Shown here: positions 1 to 8,000 of the stretch, piece after piece
How positions within the stretch are numbered: position 1 is the stretch's first letter
Layout of the letters: each line of letters starts with the position of its first letter
Assembly: GCA_964019055.1 (NCBI GenBank)
Contig: OZ025214.1
Coordinates: 7,129,358-7,193,357, forward strand
Source: Anthopleura xanthogrammica
Lineage: Eukaryota; Cnidaria; Anthozoa; Actiniaria; Actiniidae
Direction of reading: 5' to 3'
DNA: 64,000 nt
Program-made: the position numbers and the translations under genes
Notes under the pieces: model-generated
What the model saw: the letters and a program-made list of their open reading frames with translations, nothing else
Told to the model about the DNA's origin: nothing
The model's database searches: none

Positions 1-214
1 GCTTGTACGCATAACAAAAGTTTTATTGACAGCAACCAACTTCCTTAGTAAACAAATGGATTTCAGCGATTCAAATACTCCGATTGCAATAAAATTCGGG
101 GTAGCAAGGAAACGAGACTTACTAGCCCTAAATCCAAGATGGCGGAAGAAGGTACCGAAGAATGGAATCATTATAGAGCAATTATGCCTTTCGATAAAAT
201 TGCCTCAAAAAAAG

Positions 215-490
215 ATGAAAATCGGCCATAAGTGCTGCTCAGCAGCTGAATGTAATAACTGAAGTAACAAATGGCCGGATTTATTGTTTCATGAATTCGC
301 AAAGGATAAAGAATTACGAACGAAATGTGAAGTTGCCATGAAAAGAAAGGACAAGGAATTTAAGAATATCAAAAACAAACTATGTTGTTCTGAACATTTT
401 GTTCCTTCTGACTTCATGATAAGCTTAACAGGGAATAGCAGAGAGCCTTCTGTTTTCAAAAAAGGAAACCTAAGATATACTTACATAGTT
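215..490 (+). pseudogene. THAP zinc-finger gene relic, split by a transposon
   Basis: The frame beginning MKIGHKCCSAA at 215 reads as a THAP domain, a C2CH zinc finger found in DNA-binding proteins and P-element-type transposases. The first pair is C-C-x4-C. After an in-frame TGA the frame continues with FHEFAKDKELRTKCE, then CCSEHFVPSDF carrying the Cys-x2-His pair, then a remnant of the AVPSIF-type end (here EPSVF, with a small deletion compared with copy 2). The stop falls just after the first cysteine pair and is shared with copy 2, so the gene was already broken before the two copies separated. At 490/491 the frame is cut by the tyrosine-recombinase element. A short ATG frame (139-231) precedes and overlaps the start. 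Confidence 0.75.
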
Positions 491-543
491 TTATTATATG
501 AAATAGAGTGTGATATTGAGTGACATCAAAATGATAAAATTGA

Positions 544-569
544 TATCCCCACTCCCACCAGTGGGGATA
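544..569. repeat. Left subterminal hairpin of the recombinase element
   Basis: TATCCCCACT and AGTGGGGATA form a 10-bp inverted pair with a short loop. The related element at 48193-48492 keeps this stem with a changed loop, which suggests it matters for the element. Confidence 0.7.
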
Positions 570-727
570 CGATTTATATCAACACTGGTGGTGTCAAATT
601 TCGGCCAATCAACTTTCAGTATTTTTTCGCGCGCTAATGCTCTTGCCAGTTCGCCTTCCGACAGTTTATCTGCCTTTTTTCGGACAGCGAAGGTGACAAC
701 AAACTCTCTATTAGTTCTTAAAAGAAG

Positions 728-2104
728 ATGGATTCTGAAATGCCAAGATTTGTTGTCGACATAACAGATGAAGAGCTTACTCAATTTGTGGAACAGCAAG
801 AGAACGTGAATACTAAAAGAAAAACAGCCTACGATATCAAACTTTTTGAAGAATTCATTCAAACCACGAATCCCGAACTACTCCGTTCAGCTGCCATTCA
901 CGAGCTCTCCACCACAGTTCTGAACGACTTACTATCGAGATTCATGTACGGAGTTCGAAAGAAAGATGGTTCCGAATATGAACCAACCTCTTTGAGAGCT
1001 ATTCTGGGTAGTATCCAGCGATATCTTAACAGCCATAACTACGGTTTTACTATTTTCAAAGATGTTCAGTTCAAAGGCACAATGACTACACTGAAAGCTA
1101 AACAAAAAGACCTTAAAGCAAAAGGTTTGGGGAATAAACCGAAGGCGGCGGATCTACTAACAGATGAGGAGATTGAAAGACTCTACGCTGCAAAATGTCT
1201 GGGAATTCACTCCCCTCAAGCTATCACAAACACTTTGTGGTTGCAAACGACCATTCACTTCGGTTTGCGAGGTGGCAAGGAACAAAGAGACTTATGCTGG
1301 GGAGACGTCACGCTCAAACAAACTGCAGATGGAAAGGAGTATTTAGAATACTCCGTTGAAAGGCAAACAAAAACAAGAAGCGGTTCTGATCCTAGAGACA
1401 CTCGCAAAGTTAAGCCTAAAATGTTCTCACATCCCGAACTTCCGACCGAAAAGGATCCAGTTCGTGTTTACAAAATTTACGCTCAAAAGCGCCCAGAGAG
1501 CACAAATAACGATGAATCTCCGTTTTATTTGGCGACGAACACTCTACAGTATGGTACAACATCCAGAACATGGTTCAAATCACAGCCAATTGGTGTTAAC
1601 AAGCTCAATTCTTTACTGAAATCCATGGCAAACGAGGCGAATTTGGTACTCGATTCAAGTAAACGACTGACGAACCACAGTGCACGAAAACACCTTGCTC
1701 AAAAACTGACCGACCACGAAGTCCCACCAACTCAAATAATGCAGATCACAGGGCACCGAAATATCAATTCTGTGAACAATTACTCATCTCTTTCGGACAA
1801 ACAACAAGAGAAAATATCAGATATTTTGTCATTCACGGGTCCCAAAAGTACCACAACAAAGCAACTTTCTATTGAGTCGGCCGAAAAATATCAGTGTGTT
1901 AGTTTTCCGGCCGAAACACAGCAAATGACCTCACCTGGTTTTGGATCTCTTATCTCGGGAACGATAACTGGAGGAACATTTAATATCAATGTAAATTTAC
2001 AGCAGAAAAGATCCCCTGATAAACGAGAGGATACAGTGATATCTGAATGTAGAAAATTGAAACGAATACGCGTTATAGAAAGCAGCGACGAAAGTCAGGA
2101 GTAA
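728..2104 (+). CDS. Crypton-type tyrosine recombinase (458 aa)
   Basis: The frame is intact and intronless, and starts at the first ATG (a second is at codon 5). Residues about 25-110 form a helical core-binding/SAM-like region and about 145-365 the catalytic domain. The expected active-site set is visible: Arg181 (FGLRGGKEQ), candidate Lys215 (RQTKTRSG), His317-Ser-Ala-Arg320, His343 (TGHRN) and the nucleophile Tyr352 (NNYSS). The tail about 405-425 (ISGTITGGTFNINVN) resembles the glycine/asparagine-rich end common in Crypton-derived (DUF3504-like) animal proteins. The last 30 residues are basic then acidic, possibly a nuclear localisation region. It is expected to cut and rejoin DNA through a 3'-phosphotyrosine and to mobilise its own element. 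An AATAAA lies at 2276-2281. With no broken residue visible it could still be active. Confidence 0.88.
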   Translation: MDSEMPRFVVDITDEELTQFVEQQENVNTKRKTAYDIKLFEEFIQTTNPELLRSAAIHELSTTVLNDLLSRFMYGVRKKDGSEYEPTSLRAILGSIQRYLNSHNYGFTIFKDVQFKGTMTTLKAKQKDLKAKGLGNKPKAADLLTDEEIERLYAAKCLGIHSPQAITNTLWLQTTIHFGLRGGKEQRDLCWGDVTLKQTADGKEYLEYSVERQTKTRSGSDPRDTRKVKPKMFSHPELPTEKDPVRVYKIYAQKRPESTNNDESPFYLATNTLQYGTTSRTWFKSQPIGVNKLNSLLKSMANEANLVLDSSKRLTNHSARKHLAQKLTDHEVPPTQIMQITGHRNINSVNNYSSLSDKQQEKISDILSFTGPKSTTTKQLSIESAEKYQCVSFPAETQQMTSPGFGSLISGTITGGTFNINVNLQQKRSPDKREDTVISECRKLKRIRVIESSDESQE

Positions 2105-2430
2105 GAAAAGTATAACGTACTTTTACAAGTTTGAGAAGTATTTTTCCTTCACTGTGTTTCAAACATTTTAAACTTATAGTTTTGAGCACTTTTTGCTCAG
2201 TTTTGTATATTATCAATGCTTTCGGCTTTATGTAAAATTTCTTATCTTCTTTTAGAAACCATAATTTGATTCAGAAATAAACAAACTTGTGAATAAGACT
2301 TCAACTGAGTTAACTTTTGAGCGCGATTGATTTTTTTTTTTGCTAAAGTTTTATAATTTTACAATATAAGTCAAATTAAGTCAAATTCTCAATTATTTTT
2401 TATTGAAGATTTCATATAATAAAAAGAACA

Positions 2431-2563
2431 TTACATGGCCGCTTGGAGATACGAATTTTATCTTCTCGTGCTGATATTATCTCTCACTCGTTCGCTGCGC
2501 TCACTCGTGAGAGATAATATCAACACTCGAAGATAAAATTCGTATCTCCGCGCGCCCATGTAA
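2431..2563. repeat. 133-bp palindrome at right end of the recombinase element
   Basis: Arms of about 60 nt, from TTACATGG to CCATGTAA, share blocks such as GGAGATACGAATTTTATCTTC and GATATTATCTCTCAC around a CG-rich centre (TTCGCTGCGCTCA). The 300-bp relative keeps the outer arm and the centre but has lost part of one arm. It is a candidate recombinase-binding or circle-junction site. Confidence 0.85.
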
Positions 2564-2573
2564 TATCCTCTAT

Positions 2574-3049
2574 ATATCTATTTACCTATGCCTCATACTC
2601 TCTAGGTCATTATCTACTTAGTCCCCTTTTCATAATATTCTGTTAGGGTGCACTTTATTTGGAGCCCAGCTTTGTTGTGCTAACCTCTTTCATGACAACT
2701 TATAGGTTCCACTTTAGGTAAATGTTTGATAAATGTTATGGGTAAAGTTATGCAAATAAATAAACGAATTGGACGAGTAGCAGCAAGAAACCAGCAAATA
2801 GAAACATGCAACAGCACGAGAGACATTATCAAATCAATTCCAGTTCAATTTATCATTTGATTCTTTCTCCAGTTCTTGTGAAAGCGAAACTTTTGGTCCA
2901 CTGAATCTCGAAGATTATGTGAAACAACAACAGAAAATGTACTCAAACCTTGTATTTACTAACACACGTATATCATTATCTGATTCATTGTTTATCTTTC
3001 TACTAGCTTATTTTTATTCCCCTTCTGCTGTATTTTTTCTCTATTCTGT
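2574..3049. other. Flank between recombinase element and LINE debris
   Basis: AT-rich sequence shared with 26105-26579. I see no conserved reading frame; it may be 3' sequence of a decayed retroelement. Confidence 0.4.
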
Positions 3050-3480
3050 AAACCAACTTCCTGATAGTCCACCTATTCCATAATGATCAAGTTTAGAGAG
3101 AAGTAGGTGGTGATTTACAGTATCGGAGGCTTTACCTAAATCCAAAAAAATTCCACAAGAATAATAATTATCTTCAATAGCACACTGAATACTGTTAGTC
3201 ATTGATAAGATGGCATGAGTTGTAGAATGTTGTTTTCGGAAGCCGAATTACTTGTTAATTGTAGTATATTATTTTTGTTTAAAAATTCAAGAAGTTTTTT
3301 ACTCATCAATTTTTTCAAGTATTCTGCTAAAAACAGATAAGAGTGAGATAGGGCGGTAATTATTAAAGTCAATTTCAGAGCCTTTTTTAAATACCGGGAT
3401 TATGCTTGCTAGTTTGAAGCTATCTGGAACAATGCCATATGAAAAAGAGATATTTGTCGGAAGGGCAAAAAAAGTATGTC
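3050..3480 (-). pseudogene. Non-LTR retrotransposon reverse transcriptase fragment (jockey/CR1-like)
   Basis: On the minus strand, frames with small breaks give IPVFKKGSEIDFNNYRPISL, then SRILEKLMSKKLLEFL, then ILSMTNSIQ and CGIFLDLGKASDTVNHHLL. These are the classical RT blocks NYRPISLL and FLDLSKAFDTVNH of jockey/CR1/L2-type LINEs. In the second block Ser-Lys-Ala-Phe is mutated, and frames shift between blocks. It is 5'-truncated and dead, and is repeated in copy 2 at 26580-27010. Confidence 0.8.
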
Positions 3481-3537
3481 CGCTGACGCTCTAATATAAG
3501 TATTTTTTTCTCAGGTGACATCCAGGGCTTCGTTGGG

Positions 3538-3640
3538 ACCTACAAAACTGTCCGTAATAACCGGGTAGCCGTACAATGAATGTCCGTTATAACCGGGTAT
3601 CGGTACAAAACTGTCCGTTATAGCTGAGTAACCGTGAAAG
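3538..3640. repeat. About 35-bp degenerate tandem repeat, 3 units
   Basis: Three units of the type ACAAAACTGTCCGTTATAAC followed by CGGGTA and a CCGT block. Also present in copy 2 (about 27068-27168). No coding sense. Confidence 0.6.
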
Positions 3641-3845
3641 TTTTCCAAGCTCGCGAGAGTTTTGAACTTCTGCTATAAAAAAAACGGACCTAAATATGGT
3701 ATAGAATAGCAAAGCACAATCCATTTATTGTTCATGGATATCCTATACCAATCAGAGCGCGCTTTATATCGTGGCTATGTTATAACAGATTCTTGACCAC
3801 TGATAACTGCTGCATCATCGGCCAACTGGAACCAGTGAATCGGAT

Positions 3846-4140
3846 TTAAGAATTTCGAGTAGAAGCTAAATTAACGAGATTTATCTCCTTTAATGTGTTG
3901 AATAAATCTGTTGAAGCACATATTGAATAGGAGAGGACAGAGACAATCACCCTGGAGTAGGCCACGACCACAGTTATGAATGGAGTGCGGAATTCAGGAG
4001 CTATTATTGAGGTTTTGAAATCAGTATACGAACTCTGTATGAGGCTTTTCATGTGTTCTGGAATGTGGTGATAATCAAGGACAGTTTGAATTAGATTATG
4101 ATGAACTTCACCAAAGGCATGTTTTTAAGGTCGAGTAGGT
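3846..4140 (-). pseudogene. Second LINE reverse transcriptase fragment, downstream half
   Basis: The minus strand reads MKSLIQSSYTDFKTSI and EFRTPFITVVVAYSRV, matching the part of an RT after its LDLKNAFGEVHHNLIQ block, with frameshifts. The same element continues on the other side of the foldback transposon at 4148-4456, and its C-terminal part is represented at 63191-63838. This LINE family differs from the 3050-3480 fragment. Confidence 0.65.
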
Positions 4141-4463
4141 TTATGACCCGGGGGGGGAGGGGGGGGGGGAGGGTACTCCCTATAATTGACTATACGGGGA
4201 TGCTCCGCCCGAAAAGGGTACGTTTTTCAGGCCGCAGGTAAAGAAAAGGGGTGGGAATTTGTGAATTTTGGTATAAAAAGGGGTAGTTTTTCTTCAAAAG
4301 TAAATGAAAGGGGTACCTTTTCAGACAAAAAGTATGTAAAAGGGGTAACTTTTTGCTGAAATTTGGTATATCAAAGGGTAAGGGGTCGAGAGTCCGGGCC
4401 GAGCATCCCCGTATGAAACGACCCGAAGTACCCCCCCCCCCCCCTCCCCCCGGGGGTTATGAC
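4141..4463. mobile_element. G-rich foldback element (MITE) with 7-bp target duplication
   Basis: Element 4148-4456 has terminal inverted repeats CCGGGGGG...GGGTAC / GTACCC...CCCCCGGGGG and is flanked by the perfect direct repeat TTATGAC (4141-4147 and 4457-4463). It splits a LINE reverse transcriptase, so it is the younger insertion. The interior has repeated AAAAGGGGT blocks. Equivalent in copy 2: 27677-27982, with the same duplication. Confidence 0.88.
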
Positions 4464-4705
4464 AAGAGAGCGTTGTTTGATGCGGGCTATATTAATGATA
4501 TTGGCCATCTGTGCAGTGTGTTCCAGAGTCCCAGAGAAATTAGGCATGAATCCTTTTTGTATTTCATGTTCGATGAGTTTATTCGAAGTAAGGAAGGAGA
4601 AGATGGCGTTACGAAGACATGACGTAAAAACTTTTACAATTATGGATTCCAGAGTAAATGGACGAAAGTTTGGAAGGACCTCTGTGGTACCATTTTTGTG
4701 AATGA
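4464..4705 (-). pseudogene. Second LINE reverse transcriptase fragment, upstream half
   Basis: On the minus strand the frame reads NGTTEVLPNFRPFTLESIIV, then CLRNAIFSFL, IEHEIQKGF and HTAQMANIINIARIKQRSL. These blocks precede the aspartate-containing LLDLKNAF region of an RT, here interrupted by the 4148-4456 element. Non-functional. Copy 2 equivalent at about 27990-28240. Confidence 0.75.
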
Positions 4706-5051
4706 GAATAGTGCACGCTTTTTTTCATTTGGTAGAAATAGTATCAAAGGACCAAACTGATTTGATTATTTCATAAAGATAGTTACGAAGATAAGGAGTA
4801 TTCACTCCATGAATACCACGAGCTCGTGAAGTTATGAATACTAATCATTTGCTGATTCCTGCTATTGTGTTCTTAGACTTTGAAACCAAACATAGGGCAA
4901 AGCTTGATACGACTTGAAACAAAACGCTAGGCATGTTTTTACGACATTAGTCAATTTATTCAATTATAATGTATTTAATTTATACCAAACATATCCGGCG
5001 ATTGCAGACTGGTTCGTTAACAATTATTATTTTTAAAATTTGACCATACTG

Positions 5052-8000
5052 TTAGACCAATAGTCCTTCTTTACTCCAGAGATAGCATTTCTTGACTGGA
5101 TTCATTGGGGTGTACTTTTTGCAATTGAATGCATTGGCAAACTCGTAGGAATTTGACAACGAACCAATGACCCTGTTAAAAATGAACAAATGGGCATAAC
5201 ATGTTAGTTGATTCAAGTTGTACGGTAATTGCAATAATTTTGCAAGCCAAAGAACTAACCTGAATTGATCGTCTGCAACACTTGAATAAGAATTATAGTC
5301 CAATCGCTCTTTAAGGGTAGAGGTACTACAAAGGGACTGTGTATAGTAATAAAAAAACTATGGTCGTCCGAACGTTTCAAAATTCGCTAAATAAAATTCG
5401 TTGTCGCTACCTTGCAATCGCTGTCGCTATATAGCTATTCCTTGTCGCTAATTTACAATCGCAACAATTTTAAACAACAACGAGGAAGACTAAACTAAAG
5501 AAACTTCGGAAAGCTTTCTCGATCATTTATGGTGTAAACTAAAACACGACAGCTACTACACAATTTAGCGACGGTAAGTTAGCGACAAGGAATAACAATC
5601 TAGCGACAGCGAATGCACATTCTAGCGATAAGGAATTGCTTTTTAGCGACAACGACTGTAAGTTAGCGACAAGGAATAGCTATATAGCGATAGTGATTGC
5701 AAGTTAGCGACAACGAATTTTATTTAGCGAATTTTGAAACGTTCGGACGACCATAAAAAACAAGCAAACCGGCATTACTGTCTTAGCTTTTAACAAATAC
5801 AATTCACAGAAATATACTGGCAGTGAAGCAAAATGTTTATTTAAAGATGGTGAAATATAAGAGTTAAGAAAAACTTTCCTCAAACTCATTTAAAAAAATT
5901 CATAAGCTCAACAACAAATCAGGTAGATGAGTTTTCATACTGGATCAAACACTGTTTGTCCGGTACCTATTCGTAAGGCCAGCCTTATGAACAGAGTACT
6001 GAAAGATTAAATCCCATGCATGTACCATAGTTTCTTGTAACGGTTTTATCGATAGGGTGGGCGACATTTATAACCTTAGGTATTATCATACCAAGACCCA
6101 ACGTATGATAATTAGTTAAAGTAGTAGAGGCCTGTGTCTAAACATAAATTAAGGAACCTATAGGTAACAAACAAAAGACTTGACGCTAACCTGAGCAAAT
6201 CCAATGAAAAACAGCTGGTCATTAGAGAATTGAAGTCCTTGTAGCTGCCATGTTTCACTTGGATTTTTCTTTGCCCAGTCGATATACGCCTGAAAAATAT
6301 CTACTGATTAAAAAGATGTACGAACGAAAGCGGTCTGGAAAAATGACCCTAACTGGTTTACCAAATTTCTCCTACAATAATCATTTATTGACGATTGTTC
6401 AAAACAAGATTTTTCCTGCCTTTTCTCCCCCACTAACCGCTTTGGCTGAAACAATAGATTATACAGCTGTTGATACAATCGGCATACCAGCTGAGTTGAC
6501 CCGTTTAGAACGAGTTCAAGATATCAGAATTGAGGATTTCCATTGTATTTTATTTATTATTTTTCCATGTCGTTGCTCGGAAAATGCTAGCCAAGAATAG
6601 TTGACCCATAATACCTATTGGGGAAAGTCATCAACTCAGCTGGTAACAGGCGTTTCTGAATTGTTGGCGCAGGAAATCGGGGCGAAGGAAAGACATCTTT
6701 CCTCGTCCCATGTTCCCGCGCTCCAAACAAGGAAACCTGTCACTCTTTTATTCTTTTATTCAATAAATAGATTTGTTGTACCTTTTGCACTATTTTGAAA
6801 GCACCGTTGTCAGCAACATTCATTTCTGCCGTTTTTTTCGCGTTTATCTAATAACAAACATTCAACCGTTACCATGGTTACCAATACACATTACATTACT
6901 ATACAAAGGGGTTGAGGTGTCAGGGGCGTATCCAGGAATTTTAAAAGGGGGTTGACTGTTACAGGGTAACCCGTGCCAATACCACAGAAATTCCATAAAG
7001 GAAGGGACAATTGTGAGAAAATGGAGTCTTCTTTTTCATTTTGTGCAAAACAAAAGGGGGGACGTGACTAGTCACCCCCATCACAACCCTTGGATCTGCC
7101 CCTGGGTATTGTTCGTTTGAATTCTTCTATTTATTCTTACAGGCCATTTTCCTAATATCTTGTACGCGGAGTATTGCTTTTCGAAGCATTTTAGTCTTTT
7201 ATTAAATTCTAGAATCGAACCGTTTGACCACCAGTTTGTCTGTTTTCCATCCTTGTCATATGATCTACCTGTGAAATAAATACATTACATCATCACTATC
7301 CATACCTTGAATCATTCATATCAGGGACTTTGTTTCATTAGACATGTTCAAATGCGTGAGATCAGGCCTGTTGTAAAATGTACAGACCCTCTTCTTCTTT
7401 TTTTCTTTTTAAGCTGTCACGATCAAGCAAGTTATTCTAAACACTCTTTCCTCCACGACTTATCTGCTTCTCGGAGCAGACAAAAAGTGACTACCAATCT
7501 CTTAAGAAATATTCATAATATGGGGATTCAGGCCCAGTTCAGCGGACTGAGCCGCGGGCTTTCGCCGCATCGAATCTAACAAGAGCTGCATGATTTCTTA
7601 TATGGTAGTTCTTGCGAATTATTAGCCAATGGCCAAAAAAGCAATTAGATTTTACGCAACAACGAAAAGTTCGACGCCTGAAGTGCGCCGCAGTCTAGGA
7701 AACTAAGACTATTAGTAAACCACCTTGAACAGCGCATTGACGCTTCACTCCCTCCTTTTAGCAATGTTCGTGATAAAGAAAAAGCCTAAAACGGGATGGC
7801 TCAGCCAAGGGGGATCCAGCCCCTTGCGGGCACGTGGTAATGGGAATTACTGCTGCTAAAAATCCAAACCCTTAGTTCCCGAGGCAACGACAGCTGGTTT
7901 TGTATCGTTTTAATTTAAAAAAACTTTTAGTTGACTTAATGACTTACCACTCGGGCCAAAACCATACAAGATTCCATGACTTCCCTTAAAACCAAATTTG

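Larger units (their letters stand above)
491..2573 (+). mobile_element. Crypton-like tyrosine-recombinase DNA transposon
   Basis: The ends were placed in two independent ways. First, copy 2 of the segment has the uninterrupted flank near 26103. Second, a 300-bp relative at 48193-48492 has the same two ends. Both give a left end starting TTATTATATGAAATAGAG and a right end finishing CATGTAATATCCTCTAT. At most 1 bp is duplicated at the junction, as expected for tyrosine-recombinase integration and unlike DDE transposases. It encodes one protein (728-2104). A short hairpin lies at 544-569 near the left end and a long palindrome at 2431-2563 near the right. ATAGAG occurs in inverted orientation close to both ends. 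Cryptons are known to lack long terminal repeats; the exact clade is not assigned. Confidence 0.85.

Noticed and set aside
26..262. Long plus frame upstream of the THAP start
   Set aside because: Its N-terminal part has no recognisable motif; only the portion from 215 fits a THAP domain, and it ends at a stop inside the domain.
5704..5889. Minus frames beside M13 exons 16-17 (also 5925-6020)
   Set aside because: Tried as extra M13 exons; phases and alignment are already complete without them.
6782..6825. Shorter version of M13 exon 14 using an acceptor at 6826
   Set aside because: It breaks phase with exon 13. The acceptor at 6848 keeps the frame and aligns gap-free to the family.
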